Source: Capniomyces stellatus (lineage: Eukaryota > Kickxellomycota > Harpellomycetes > Harpellales > Legeriomycetaceae). Taken from it: a stretch of DNA of 64,000 nt. The translations under genes and the position numbers were made by a program. The stretch is from NCBI GenBank assembly GCA_001661515.1, contig LUVW01000038.1, positions 62,001-126,000 on the forward strand. The letters are read 5' to 3'. The notes below the pieces were generated by a model that saw nothing but the letters and a program-made list of their open reading frames with translations, was not told the DNA's origin and ran no database searches. Each line of letters starts with the position of its first letter. Positions within the stretch are counted from its first letter, which is position 1. Below, piece after piece: positions 46,339 through 58,881 of this stretch.

Positions 46339-47612
46339 TCCATTCAGTTATTTTTTTTTTTGTGGTTTGTTTAAATACCAAGTTGTGATACGAACTTGGT
46401 TAATGGGGGGGGGAAGCACGTTATTATTTACTTTTGTTTTTATATAGGGGTTCATCGTTTAAAATTTTCTAAATTTTGCCATTATTGAAATTATGAATCA
46501 ACTCATTTTTGGAACAAATTAATTATTAACTATATCTCTCAAACCCGGCTCTACTTCTACGTTATTGGTCCACTAATCTATCCATTCAATGTTCTTGGAT
46601 TTATTATCCTTAATCTATTGAACAAGTCTCATTGGGATTCATTGATTACTTTTTGCCAATAATTAGTTACTAGAACAATAATATAACAAAATGAATAGGG
46701 TTGTATCAAATGAGGGGGCTGTATTAAAAATTTCCGATTAAGGTTATTTTGAATGATGGCATTTTTCTTTACTTTACTATTATTAATTACTATGTTTTGT
46801 TTTTCTTTTAAATTTCTTTGTAAAATTATATGATTTGAGCTTTGAAGTGTGACATTTGTAATTCGAAAGAATAAAAGTAGGATAAAAACACAAATATCAT
46901 ACTTTTAATTGACTCAACTTCCTACTATAAAATTAATGAAAAAAACTTGCCAAAAGGTATTTGGATCGGGATAAACAAAACAAGTCGTTGAACAAAATAT
47001 CAGGCTAAAAGTACCCAGCCAACTACACCCAGCTGCTACGTATATTTAGTTGGAATTATTAAATACATTTTATTAGCAACCATATGACACTAAGGCAGGT
47101 GATGTGGGTTTGACCAGAATATTTCAACACGGTTATATCAGTGAGACAGTTTAATCGAGCAGTGTTGGTTTTGATGTTTTAGTTGTGAAAAGAAAAGAGA
47201 GCAGAGAATAATAAAAAAGAAATAAGCAGTGAAAACGAAAAAAGAATTGAAGTAATAATGAAAAAGAAAAAGAAAAAGAAAAAAAACGTTTAAAATAAAG
47301 AAATACGATTGGTTAAATCAAATTTGGTTTGGTTTAGAGGGAAAAATTGAAAAAAAGAAAAAAAAAGAAAAAATTTTTTTTTTGCTTTAAAATCAAAAAT
47401 CGATTCAACAAGAATAAAAATATTTTAAATAGAAAAAAAAAAAATTTAAAGTGATTTTAGTTGCAGTACACAAAGTCTATTTAATTGTGCACTAGAATAT
47501 AGAATCAGAATTGGGGGAAAATAAAATAAAATAAAAAGGTAGAATCTGTCAAGTAGATCAAAGGAAAAGTAAAGGTAAAAGTAAAAACAAGAACAATAAT
47601 AGAAAGAAGAAA
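46339..47612. other. Divergent promoter region of P450 and HAS1
   Basis: 1.27 kb. The 400 bases before HAS1 are almost pure purine on the plus strand, with (GAAAAA)n near 47262-47285, and probably hold its promoter and leader. A G8 run lies near 46407. No gene seen. Confidence 0.5.
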
Positions 47613-49415
47613 ATGGGCAATAATCAAGCTGCCTCAAGTAGTTTAGCTACGGAGAAGAAAAAGAGAAAGAGAAAGCATACCAAAGAAGAGAAGGAAGTTG
47701 AAGTAGAAAAGGTAGATCAGAAAAATGAACAAGAATTGGATCAAGAAAGTGCGCAAGAAGTAGAGGAGGAAAAGGGGGAGGAAAGCGGAGCAGAAAATAA
47801 GGAAGCTGAAGAGCAGAAAAAAGAGCCAAAAGTAAAAAAGAGTAAAACCGAGCATTTGGAGAAGGAGAGTTTTGATCAAGAGATTGAGTATGATTTCCAA
47901 AAGCTTCCAATAACAGATCAGACAAAGGAGGCGATAAAAGAAATGGGGTTCGAAAAGATGACAACGGTGCAAGCGCGAACAGTGCCACCTTTGTTGGCGG
48001 GGCGGGATGTGTTGGGAGCGGCAAAGACGGGGTCGGGAAAGACGTTAGCGTTTCTGATACCGGCGATAGAGTTGATGACAAAGTTGAAGTTTAAGCCAAG
48101 AAACGGGACAGGGATAGTGATTATATCGCCAACTAGGGAGCTGGCGTTGCAGACGTTCACGGTGGCGAGGGATTTGTTGAAGTTCCACAGCCAGACGTTT
48201 GGGATAGTGATGGGGGGAGCAAACAGGAAGGCGGAGGCGGACAAGTTGGCGAAGGGAGTGAATATATTGATAGCAACGCCGGGGAGGTTGTTGGATCACT
48301 TGCAGAACACAAAGGGGTTTGTGTTTAAGAATTTGAAGACGTTGGTGATTGACGAGGCGGACAGAATATTGGAGGATGGGTTTGAGGATGAGATGCGGGC
48401 GATTATCCATATACTTCCAAAGGAGGAGCGGCAAACAGCGTTGTTTAGTGCGACGCAGACGACAAAGGTGGAGGACTTGGCGAGGATTTCGTTGAAGAAG
48501 GGGCCATTGTACATAAATGTGGATGAGAAGAAGGTTGAAGCGACGGCAGACAACTTGGAGCAGGGGTATGTGGTGACGGACTCGGAGGAGAGGTTTATGT
48601 TGTTGTTTACGTTTTTGAAGAAGAACTTGACGAAGAAGATTATTGTGTTTTTTTCGTCGTGCAATTCGGTAAAGTACCATACAGAACTGCTGAACTTTAT
48701 TGATGTGCCGGTGCTTGATTTGCACGGGAAACAAAAGCAGCAAAAGAGAACATCGACGTTTTTCGAGTTTGTCAATGCGACGAAGGGAATCCTTCTGTGC
48801 ACTAACGTGGCGGCAAGAGGACTTGACATCCCAAGCGTTGACTGGATCATCCAGTATGACCCGCCAGATGATCCTAGAGACTACATCCACAGAGTTGGGC
48901 GAACAGCACGTGCCGGATCAAGCGGGAAAAGTCTCCTGTTTCTGCTGCCAACCGAGCTTGGCTTTTTAAGGTACCTCAAACAAGCCAAAGTTTCGCCAAA
49001 CGAGTACCAATTCCCAAGTAACAAAATCGCAAAAATCCAGCCTCAACTCGAACGTCTTATCGAGAAAAACTACTACCTCAACAAAAGCGCTCGTGACGGG
49101 TACAGATCTTACCTCCAAGCATATACAAGTTACCAGCTCAAAACTATCTTCAACGTCAACGCCCTCGACCTCGCCAAGGTTGGTAAGGCTTTTGGCTTCA
49201 GCGTCCCCCCCAAAGTCAACATCAAAGCTGGTTCCAACTCTACAACCCCTACTGGCGGCCCAGCTGGCGGGAAAAGACTCCAACAGCGTGATGGCGGAAT
49301 CAGTGCCAGTTATTCTAAAAACAGATCCGCTGGTTCTCATGACTCTAAAAACCATTTTGCCGACAAGAACAAATCTTCTGCTTTCAATGATAAAGTCCGT
49401 CAATGGTCCAGATAA
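47613..49415 (+). CDS. HAS1: HAS1/DDX18 DEAD-box RNA helicase of ribosome biogenesis
   Basis: Single exon, 600 residues. Has1 acts in the nucleolus on pre-40S and pre-60S particles. A Lys/Glu-rich N-terminal extension of about 85 residues precedes the helicase core. Motifs: Q region [18 protein letters not shown], motif I AKTGSGKT at 137-144, Ia PTRELALQ, Ib TPGRLLDHL, motif II DEAD at 247-250, [28 protein letters not shown] at 426-433. The C-terminal block ([19 protein letters not shown], then [20 protein letters not shown] with [11 protein letters not shown]) is diagnostic for HAS1. It ends with a Gly/Ser/Lys-rich tail. Length is slightly above yeast Has1 (505), due to the N-terminus and tail. 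The first two thirds are G-rich on the coding strand, the remainder C-rich. Confidence 0.97.
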   Translation: MGNNQAASSSLATEKKKRKRKHTKEEKEVEVEKVDQKNEQELDQESAQEVEEEKGEESGAENKEAEEQKKEPKVKKSKTEHLEKESFDQEIEYDFQKLPITDQTKEAIKEMGFEKMTTVQARTVPPLLAGRDVLGAAKTGSGKTLAFLIPAIELMTKLKFKPRNGTGIVIISPTRELALQTFTVARDLLKFHSQTFGIVMGGANRKAEADKLAKGVNILIATPGRLLDHLQNTKGFVFKNLKTLVIDEADRILEDGFEDEMRAIIHILPKEERQTALFSATQTTKVEDLARISLKKGPLYINVDEKKVEATADNLEQGYVVTDSEERFMLLFTFLKKNLTKKIIVFFSSCNSVKYHTELLNFIDVPVLDLHGKQKQQKRTSTFFEFVNATKGILLCTNVAARGLDIPSVDWIIQYDPPDDPRDYIHRVGRTARAGSSGKSLLFLLPTELGFLRYLKQAKVSPNEYQFPSNKIAKIQPQLERLIEKNYYLNKSARDGYRSYLQAYTSYQLKTIFNVNALDLAKVGKAFGFSVPPKVNIKAGSNSTTPTGGPAGGKRLQQRDGGISASYSKNRSAGSHDSKNHFADKNKSSAFNDKVRQWSR

Positions 49416-49731
49416 AAAAAAAAAATCAAGTTTCTTTTTTTTTTTTTTTTTTCACTTCTCCCCATTTCCACTCTCAGCCCCCTCCTTTTTTTTTTTTATC
49501 TTTCTTTCTTTCCCAAATATATACATTTATTATTTAACTTTTTGTTTTGTCTTTTTTTTTTTTCTTTTTCACTCTCTTACTCTATTATGCTTATAATTAC
49601 TAGTATTTACTTGGTAATTTAATAAATTTCTCAAGAATGAACGAATTAATGGATGAATGATTTAAATTAATAATTTAAAGAAAATAAAAGAAAAAAAATA
49701 ATAAAATAGTAAAATAGTAAAATAGTAAAAT
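49416..49731. other. Convergent 3' intergenic region
   Basis: 316 bases between HAS1 and RNA14 stops, dominated by T runs, then A runs. Three copies of TAGTAAAA lie next to the RNA14 stop. No gene. Confidence 0.5.
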
Positions 49732-52700
49732 CTACCAACGAGTTCGGCTCTTTGAATCGCTTCTACCACCAGAACTGCGGTTTACAGATGGCGATCTTTG
49801 TCTATTAGAGTAATTGTTTTGATCATTTCCACCACCATTATTGTTGTAGTTTCTGTTTTGACCATTATTATAATTGTTGTTGTTGTTGTAATTATTATAA
49901 TTGCTATTACTATTGTTGTTGTTGTTGTTGTATCTTGGTTGTCTACCACTATTTGAATTGTTTGATCCAACTGATCCAGAATGGTTTCTGTTATTGTTGT
50001 TACTGTTGAAATTCTTTTGGTATCCACCTCCTCCACCTCCGCCCATACCTCCACCTCCACCCATCCCACCACCACCACCACCAGTGTTACTATTGTACGG
50101 TTTGTTTTGGTACTTTTGGTTTGAAGTGCTATTGTTGTTGGTGTTGTTAAAGTTCATGTTGTTGTTGTTGGTGTTGTTTGCATACCTAGGTCTTTTTCTT
50201 GAACCAAACCCATCACTTCCATCATTACTATAAGTATCATTGTCGTTATAACTACTGTTGTTGTTATAATTGTTATTGTTACTGGTGTTGTTGTTGTTGT
50301 TGTTGTAGTTTTGTTTCCAGGGCTTGTTTTTGGTATTCATGTTCATTCCAGCGTTTCTGTTGGCACTGGTATTAGTATTAGTATTGATATTGTAATTGGC
50401 GTTGTAGTTACTGTTTGAATTGGCCATGTTACTGTTCATGTTTTGTCTTTGCCCACCACTATTGCTAATATTGTTATTACCGCCATACTGTTGGGATTGG
50501 AAACTGCTAGTATTGCTGGATGAAAAGGGCATGTTTTGTTTTTGACTAGGCAATCCGCGAGCAATTGGCCCTAGCTGAGCATCTGATCCGCTCTTGAAGT
50601 TGTTGGCGTTTAAAGCCAAAAAGTTGGTCGAGTAAGCTGGTGGAGGAACCGGCAATCCCAACACGGTGTCCAGCAAAGCATTCAGGTCCAAATTAGGCAA
50701 CATGTGTGACGGCAAGTTGGCGGTTCTTTTATAAAGACTTGTCAACAAATCATTGGTATTGGCATTAACGTTGGAGTTTGAATTGGAATTGGAATTAATG
50801 TTGATATTGGAGTTGATGTTGGCCATTTCTTCATAATCATTTTTGCCAGAATCGGTGTTTGGGTTTGCAGGACCTATACCATGACCTGTGTTGGCGTTTG
50901 GTTTGAAAGTGTTCCATGAATTCAGGTTTGGACGGACAAATTTGGACTTGTTCTTGGGCTTGATAGAGTACAGCAGCTGGTTCCTGTTCAAAAACTTCCC
51001 GCTTCTTATCGACCCTACCTTGATGTCCAATGGCTGGCCAGACTGTTCATCGTTGTCGTCGGTTCTGGCGCCGGTGTTTCTAGCACTGGTGTTCGAGTTG
51101 GGGTTTGCGTTGGGGTGAGTAGTTGAGGCGGCAGACATCTGAGTGGCATTGAACTGAGGATGGTCCAGCTGACCGCTACTGCTGATGCTACTGTTGATGT
51201 TGCCCATCTCAAGGTTCCTCCGGTAGCTCAGCTCGCGGTTTTTGGTCTGGTTCCCCAAACAAGTTTCGTCGGCTATGCTCAGCCCGAGGTATCTGTACCG
51301 TTCAACCAGGCGGTTAGACGTGGTTTCGTCTTCAAACTTGGCTACCACGCGCGAGTTCAATAGATACACACTCCTCAAGTCACCGTACTGGTACTCGTAC
51401 TCGGTAAACAGGTCCCACAACACCCTGCTATCGTTGCCCTCGACCGAAACAAACCGCTCAAACAGAGCCCTGGTATTGTTGTCGTCATTCATCTTGATCA
51501 GGTACTTGAGATACTCTGCTACGTACCTCGGCTCGTCCCCAAAGGTCTTCAGCCCCAGCTCAAACAGCCGCCCTGCAATTGTGCTGTTTTTGGTCACGTG
51601 AAACTCTATCATCGCCGACGCCACAAACAGGTGGAACGTAATATTGTCAATAGACTTTGTTCTTGCCGCCTTGAACACCGCCCGTGCCCCATTGATCCCC
51701 TCCGCCCTCAGCGAAAATCTCAGATACCCAATGTACACCATTGTAAACCTCTTCTTCTCCTTCTCTATCCCTGCCTTTGCCTTCTGTCCAATTCGCTCCT
51801 TGATCCTCTCGTACTTTTTCCTAATTGCAACTGCCTCCTCTACATCCAAACCATCTTCATTCGCTACCAATCTGTCTCCTACTTGCTCCCTACTATCATT
51901 TACACTCCTACCAAAGTCTAACCCTACCCCTGATACTCCTCCTCCTCCTCCTCCTCCTCCTGATCCTACCCCTGATCCTACTTCTGTCTCCACTCCCGAT
52001 TTGCTGACCTCCATCTCATCGTCGCTAGATTCAAAGTCTGTTGACAACTCCGATTCTATTGCTTCTTCGCTGTCTGCGTCCCCTACCCTGTTGCCTGGCC
52101 TACCCCCCCTACCTCTTCTGCTCATCATCTCTATCTTGCTGTCCACTTTTCTATGTGCCCGCTCGTAGTACCTCTTCTTCTTGTTGATCTCCAGCTCACA
52201 CCGCTCCAGCTGCTGCTTAAAAATCTCGTGGCACTTTTCCACATTCCCGCTTGACTCCTCATATTCTGAATACAAAAACGTAATCCCCAAACTGTTTGGA
52301 AGAACTTTGTATGCCTCCTCCATCAGCCTAAGTCCCTCGCTTTTCTCTCCAATGTCCCACATATATTGCCCCGCCTCCTCCCATATTTCCGGATAATATC
52401 TCAACGCCTCAATCGCCTGCTGGTACCCATACACCACCCTCTGCTGCACCGCTTTGTCGCTTTCCAATCTCTGTGGGTTCTTCTTTTCCCATTCAATATA
52501 CTTTCGCCATGCTATCAGATAGTTGCTTTCCCTCTCTGTCCACCGCACTGGAACTGCCAGTCCATGCCCTGGCTGGTATTTCTGAATACTATCATAGTAC
52601 TTTTTCCCCTCCCTCACTGTCGACCTCGCTGTCATGTAAATCGCCGATACATCCGCTAACTGCTTTTTCGCCTATTTTACCAATATCATTATCAGTATTA

Positions 52701-53775
52701 TTACCAGTATCATTACTATTATCATTACCATTATCAATGTCATTATCTATTTAAATAATATCCCATTCTCACTTACTGCTTGCTTATTAACCGAGTTCTC
52801 AAACATGTCATAATCCTTCCAAATACTCTCCACTATCTTCAACGGAATGCTGATCGCTCTATGATACACGCTTCGAATCTTGTCATTTCGCTTACTCTGT
52901 TCCCATGCACTAAACAGCTCTCCAGAACTCAAAAACTTTATGTACATTTTCCACAACGGCCCCGATTCCCGATCAATCCCAACATGGTTAAGAACAAACT
53001 CGTAGCACTGCTCAACCGTCGCCCGTTGCTCTGGCAACATCACCTGCCCGCTCTCGTTGCTGTTGATCTTTTGAATATACGTAATATAAAACGTCCACAA
53101 GTCAATCGACTTTATCGTTGCCAACGTCCTCGTAAACAACGACTCTACTGCCGCTAACCGCTGCTGTCCCAACTCCAACTCACAGTATCCCTTCCAATGC
53201 CGACCTGATGTCGGATATTGCTTCAGAAATCTCTCATATGCTTCTCTCATCAGCTCCACATCCCCCTGCGCCTGGATCTCCCCCAGTAACCCCACCCAAG
53301 CATCACTATCAAACTCCTCCTTCTTAATTATCTTTTCAAACCTCTCCACCTTCTTGTTATTTCGCGCCAAACTCACAAACTCCTTCTTTTCACTTTCTAC
53401 TCCCTGTCCTACTGGCGTACTTTTCGCTCTTTCCTCTTCTTTCCTCCCCTCCTCTACCTTTTCCTTCTCTTTTGGCTCCACTTCCATTATTGAGTCTGCT
53501 GAACCTTTTAGGTCCGTTGATTCGTTTTGTTCCCCTTTATCCTTGCTATCCTCTGACTTGCTTTCACTCTCCACCTCTACCTCTTTTTCAATATCTTCTA
53601 CGCTCTTTTTCTCGCCACCCTCTTCATTGTTCTTTTCATCGTCCTTTTCATTGTCCTTTTCAATATCTTCCACTTTATTTTCTATATCGACAACACCTTC
53701 TTTGTTTTGTACATGTACACCTTCTTGTTCTACTTTGTCTACTTCCATACTTCCCATCGTTTTTTTTATGGTCAT
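49732..53775 (-). CDS. RNA14: RNA14/CSTF3-like cleavage factor subunit with Asn-rich tail
   Basis: Two exons on the minus strand, 53775-52777 and 52671-49732, joined in phase (intron 105 bases), giving 1312 residues. Rna14 is a HAT-repeat scaffold of the cleavage factor that positions mRNA 3'-end cleavage. The open frame begins at GTG (53778), but the first ATG is at 53775. The N-terminal 110 residues are Glu/Lys-rich. HAT repeats follow, with family blocks KMYIKFLSSGELFSAWEQ and the junction-spanning WKDYDMFENSVNKQAAKKQL. Next come WTERESNYLIAWRKYIEWEK and FLYSEYEESSGNVEKCHEIF. The C-terminal half departs from the family: about 450 residues very rich in Asn, with Gly (GGGGGGMGGGGGMGGGGGG), Ser and Tyr, ending in an Arg/Ser segment. 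Yeast Rna14 is only 677 residues. The Monkeytail-type segment that binds Rna15 is not obvious to me. Confidence 0.9.
52672..52776 (-). other. RNA14 intron with simple repeats
   Basis: A 105-base GT-AG intron (donor GTAAGT). Much of it is an imperfect TCATTA/CCATTA repeat on the plus strand, so its length is likely polymorphic. Confidence 0.8.
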
Positions 53776-55249
53776 CACCTATTTCTGACTTCCTTTTCTT
53801 TTGTCACAATGCTTGTTTGTCTTTTCTTTCAACAAACTATCCCTGATTTATCCAATCCTTAACTTTTTTTAATACTCTGTAATAATAATGATAATAATAA
53901 TAATAAAAGTTAATTGTTAATTGTTAATTAATCCTCTTCAAACCGTACTATACCGTATTTTTTGTGTATGCGAGTGTGTGTGTGTGTGTGCGTATATTTA
54001 CCTTTCCAAAAATGCTTCTATTCTTGGTTTGTCTTTAACTTTGAATGATCTTTACTTATTTTTACGTTTAACAAGTGATTTTGTCAGCTATACTCTCATG
54101 AATCAATGGCTACATAGATTGCTTTCCTTTTTTACTTTCCAGTTTCTTTATCTTTCTCCCTCTCTTACAAACCAACCCTTAATAGTCTTTACTACCGAAG
54201 TTTGTATGGTTGGGTCCACTTGTAACTTGATACAAAACTATCACTATCCGTTTAACTAAATACAGTGTACTCTAATCAGCGAACCAAGTTTGTTTTTTTG
54301 TTTTTTTCTTTTTTGTTCCTGCACGTTAAAGAAAAAAAGAAACTCTTTTAGATTGGCACTCTTTGATGTTTTACTCGGGTTGTATTTACTTATTTTTCTC
54401 CTCCTAAACAAAACTCAAATCCTTGAATCTTTCTTTTTTTTTTACCAGAATAACAAGTCACTCTAATTTAATTGCAACTAAAGTCAAGCCCAATTGTCAG
54501 GTTACTAGAATCAAAATCAATCTACTGTTGTGTGGCTACTTTTTGCTAATAACTCTATCAATACTGTAGAAATATAAACCGCTTTCTTTGTCGACTTAAT
54601 TTAGGGTCTGTAGCTATTCTTTTTACCTATTTTATTACGCGCTTAACAATTTTTATTTTTTTTCCTTTTTGAAATTCTAAAGATGTTTGCTTTAGCTATC
54701 GTCGAATATTTATTTATTTATTTATTGTTTCGCTTTCAATTACAACTCTACTTTTTTTTTATTATGTACTTTTTGCCTGGTTTTTAAAAAAAAAGATTTT
54801 GGAAAGATTCTTTCCTTCTTTTTCACATCTTATTTTATTCATTTACTTTTGCTTCTTTATTACTAGATTCATGTCAGAACTTGAAAGTAAAATTAAAAAA
54901 AAAAAATACACAATTAAAACGTAATTGAATTATACTTGGATTTGGAAAAACTCGTCTCCCGTTCTAGACCTTATTAAAAAGCACAATTGTGCCTTTTTTT
55001 TATTTTTTTGTATTGAAAGTGGAATAAAACCGCCTTACTGGATTTGTAAATAAATCTGCTTAAATCTTTTATCAAATCATTCAAAACATCCAGATAAATT
55101 CACAACATTTTTTTTGAATTAAGATAAAAATTCTACTCTATCCAATGCCGCTAATTCCTTTTACCTTTTTCCTGCCTTTTCAGCTAATAGCTTTCATGCA
55201 TTTAATTAATTTCAATTCTACTTGGATTGTATTAATTTTATATTATATT

Positions 55250-55297
55250 CACTTTGATATTCGCTTTGATATTCACTTTGATATTCACTTTGATATT
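55250..55297. repeat. 12-bp tandem repeat, four copies
   Basis: CACTTTGATATT repeats four times with a single substitution in the second copy (CGCTTTGATATT). Non-coding as far as I can tell. Confidence 0.85.
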
Positions 55298-55557
55298 TAC
55301 TTTTTTTTTCCTTGGCTTTCTTTCAGTGTCACGAAATGACTCCCCCTCCATTCCAATCCAACTTTTTTTTTTCTTATTTGTTCTTTTCGTCTCAGCGAAT
55401 TAGTGTCTCGCCTCAACCTCAAAACCTCAGTCATTTTGTTTTAAGTCTTTTTTTTCTTTTACTCTTAATTTATATCCAATGGGGGGTTTCCCAGCTCTAC
55501 TCGGCTCTCTAAAACCAGTAATCAACCGGGCTTATTCTTTAATGGAGCAGTAAGAAC

Positions 55558-55573
55558 ACCAAGTGGAGCTTTT
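55558..55573 (+). repeat. 16-mer shared with 60266-60281
   Basis: ACCAAGTGGAGCTTTT is identical at both places. An 11-mer CTCGCCTCAAC also precedes it at both sites (55407 and 60225). It may be a shared upstream element or the remains of a dispersed repeat. Confidence 0.6.
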
Positions 55574-56745
55574 GTTTGTTTATTTTATCAGAAAACACCA
55601 TCCCTATATCTCTAAACTGCTTTTTTAATCTCCAATTAACCTTCATCTTCTTTTGAAATCAGTGTCTGCTTGGGGCTATCGTTTTGGGTTGTACAACTTG
55701 AATTATCTCGTATCCCTGAACGCTTTTGCCAAATATCTTGTAGGGACTATATATTCTAATTGTAAAAGTGTGGACTCGCCTGGTCAAGTTAATTGCACCA
55801 AATGTGTTGTTGTTTATTGCATTCTTGTGGAAATTAGTCAAATTGACTGTACTAGTCCTTTTTTCAACTTTGATTGTGTGTTCGTTACATGCCCCCCCCA
55901 TACTTTGACTAATGCTGTTGACTTTGATTTACTTGTTTGTTTGGTACTAAAAAAGTAAAGGTCATAAAAGAGGGGGGGGGGGGGGGTTTTTTTTGACTCG
56001 AAATAATCACAATAACAAAACAGGTAGCCTGAACTAAACAAGTGTTCAAAGATTTTGTATTTTCATAACACTTTAACTCTCTCAATATAACCCTGGCACC
56101 AACCAAGAGTGCAATGTAAGGCCTTGGACATGTTACGACACTAACTACACCCTTTTGTTGATAAGAACGCCCTAAGGATTACTAAAAGTAAATAAAACGA
56201 AAAAAAAGCTTGGTATTTGCTACATTAAGCCCAATTTATTCATTTTTTTTTAAAAAAAAAATTACAAATAACAGTTTAAGGGATTAAAAAAAAATTCAAT
56301 GGGCTTTTTTTTTCGCCAGAGAAACCGAAACTTTTATAATTAGCTGTTCAATTTATTGTTACTAGTTCAAGCCTTATTTCCACAAAGGATAAAGCAACTT
56401 GAACCAGAATAACCTAATTCGCTGTAATCAAATCAATATACAAACCTCAATCGAGCTTTTGCAAAATTGCGTTCCCCTTTAATCACAAACAACCTCATCG
56501 CTCTTGGATCCAAACACAAATAGCGTCTCGCTTGGAATTAGTGAAACAAACGCGCATTTCGAAGTTTGTCTTTCAAGAATCGTAATCATACAGCATAAAT
56601 TTTTAATCGCCAAAAGTATAGAAACCAGAAACAGCTATAAAGTAAAACAGGAAATTTCGAATTTATTTACTCGAAACACAATTAGACAAATAAACCAAAG
56701 ACATAGACATAGTTTTGGAGTAGAGTAGAGTAAAACCCTGCTAAA

Positions 56746-58881
56746 ATGTCAAGCAATCCTATCCAAGTGGTTGGTAGTCAAGTTAGATTTATAGACGAGA
56801 GTAGCGACAGAGTACGGCTAAATGGAGGATTCGGCTTAAACAACTCGAAGTATTCTAACACTCAACAGCAAACCAGCCACAACAGCAACAGCAGCGGCCT
56901 GAATAACCAGATACCAATACTTAGACCATACAACTATGATTCCTCAAGCTATGCATCATCGGTGTTTAAAAATAGAGACACAGAGTATTCGACGGGTGCC
57001 GACAACATATATATGCCAAGGCCATCGAGTTCCTTGTTGTACGGAACCGGAACCCTACGGTCTCGGGCAAATCTGGGCGAAGACGAGAGATTGAGACCAC
57101 CAACTTTGCAGAATATAAATCCTGGCTCTGGTTTTGGTAGACAGACCGGGTACGATGACAGTTCAAGTAACAGTCGCGTTTTTGGATTTGGCTCTTCGGG
57201 GCTAGGGGATTACTCGTCTAATCTGGGCTCTTCACTAAATAGATCCCAAGGGTTTGGGTTTTCCAATGAAAACAGCGGCTCGAGCAGATATTATAACCAG
57301 GCAGATGGTTCCAATAGCATAGCCGGTAGTTTTATTGGTGGGCAAAATCAAGATATGAGTGGCGGGTTAAACCACAGCAACACTCGCGTGGACAACGAAG
57401 GCCACCAACTGCCCTCGTTTTTGCTGAATACAGCACTGGGAAAGGTGAGATATAATAGTATACGTTGGCACAGACATAATGACCGAATAGTGAAATGAAA
57501 AATGGAATGAAGAAGAAAAAGAGTGTATTGCAGTTTATAAAACATGGCTAGCTGTATTTCACTCCAAATAACGTATTTATAATTCACGCGTCATATACTG
57601 TAGTCTCCCACAAACGCTAGGTTTCAAAGTGCGTATTCTCTTAACAAACCGATTAGCCCGTTTAACAAAAGGTAAAGTAAACGCGTTTTAGTATTTCCAC
57701 CAACGCCCAGCACTAGAGTTTATGGACGCACCAGCTCAATTTCAGAATTACCCAACTCAAGCCTACCACCCTTTCCTTTCCTTTTATTTCTCTTTCTCTT
57801 TCTCTTTATAGAAACTCGATTAATAAACGGAGCACATCTCCTGAGGGAATACAGGTGCCAAAAATCCGGAAAATGAATAGTTTTGGCGATTCGGAAATAG
57901 CACATACATCAAGGTAACCTTTCTAAAGCACAATCAGCCCCAGTTTTAAATACAAAAAAATACATATATGAGTATGTTTGACGTGTTTTTCATAACATAA
58001 TCAGCTTTAGATCAAGAAATTCGATGCACGGAAGCATTAACAACGACGACCTGCCACCAATCACAACACTAGAAGACGACGAAATGCTGAAAAGCACCGC
58101 TGAAAGCAACACCGGTGTGCTTAGCAGCAACTTGGCCCAACGAGGTATGCCAAACGGAATTCTGAAATCACGAAAAGATGCACAGGCTCGAACATCGAAT
58201 CCAAGCAAGTATGATAATGTGAGCCTCGGACTGGATCCATCAGAGATAGCCGAGCAGACTCTGTTGCTTTATGGAATCAATTCAGAAACAACGGAGGTTG
58301 TGGCCAATCATTTTGAGCGTTTTGGGGCCATAAAAGCTATTTTGCCAGGCCCAGCCGAAAGTAATTGGGGCGTTTTGATTTTTGAGAAGCAAGAAGGTGC
58401 TCGAAAGGCGTTTGAAAGTGCCGCCCAGAACAATGGAAAGGTGTTGATTGACAAAGGAAGAATAATTCTAGGAGTTGACCAGGCTGGTTTAAACGCGATT
58501 GAGATGTCGTTAGATGCACTGCAAACAGCAAGATCTCTTAGATCACAAGGCCTAAGCTCAGCTTCAGAGCCGAACGATGATATTTTTTCCTTTAGCCAGA
58601 GCCTGAAAAACAAAAGCAGAACACTCGACTTTGGAAACGAGGGTGCATTTACCCAAGGTAAATACAACAAGCAGCCTTCCAGCTCAAGCAAAAGGTCGCA
58701 GCTACAGCGGCAAGCGCATGAAAAGTCAAGAAAGGATAGCAGGCTTGCCAAACTCAGTTCGCCAGCAGATTCGGCTACAAGGAATAGCAGCAACGTCAAC
58801 GGATCTTCAGTTTTGCCTGTTAGAGTTCAGCCAAGGCCTGGAATTATTCAGTCTGCTTACGAGTTATTCTTTGGTTGGTAG
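56746..58881 (+). CDS. NUP53: NUP53/NUP35-type nucleoporin
   Basis: Proposed exons 56746-57444, 57604-57632, 57812-57913, 58011-58881 give 566 residues. Nup53/Nup35 links the inner ring of the nuclear pore to the membrane. The first 233 residues are Ser/Asn/Gly-rich with FGFG-like dipeptides (RVFGFGSSGLG, GFGFSNENSG) and end in LPSFLLNTALGK. A basic Ser/Pro segment (INKRSTSPEG) follows, then the NUP35-type RRM at about 350-430 (EQTLLLYGINSETTEVVANH, FGAIKAILPGP, SNWGVLIFEKQEGARKAFES). The extreme C-terminus GIIQSAYELFFGW matches the family's membrane-binding amphipathic helix. Exons 3 and 4 join well. Exon 1 cannot join exon 3 in phase, so a miniexon is needed. The 29-base exon (donor GTATTC) is my choice; a 17-base version ending at 57620 also keeps frame. 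Gene identity is firm; the second exon is tentative. Confidence 0.85.

Larger units (their letters stand above)
53779..56745. other. Long divergent intergenic region
   Basis: 3 kb of T-rich then A-rich DNA between RNA14 and NUP53 starts. It contains a (TG)n run near 53973-53990, a 12-bp repeat, a long G run at about 55972-55987 and a 16-mer shared with the upstream region of the next gene. Open frames inside (for example 55653-55958) are not convincing. The last 250 bases are A-rich and likely the NUP53 leader. Confidence 0.45.

Noticed and set aside
48045..48890. Long minus-strand frame of 281 codons
   Set aside because: Antisense to the HAS1 helicase core and shows no motif.
55653..55958. 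101-codon frame with Cys residues
   Set aside because: No start with context and no recognisable motif; composition fits translated AT-rich spacer.
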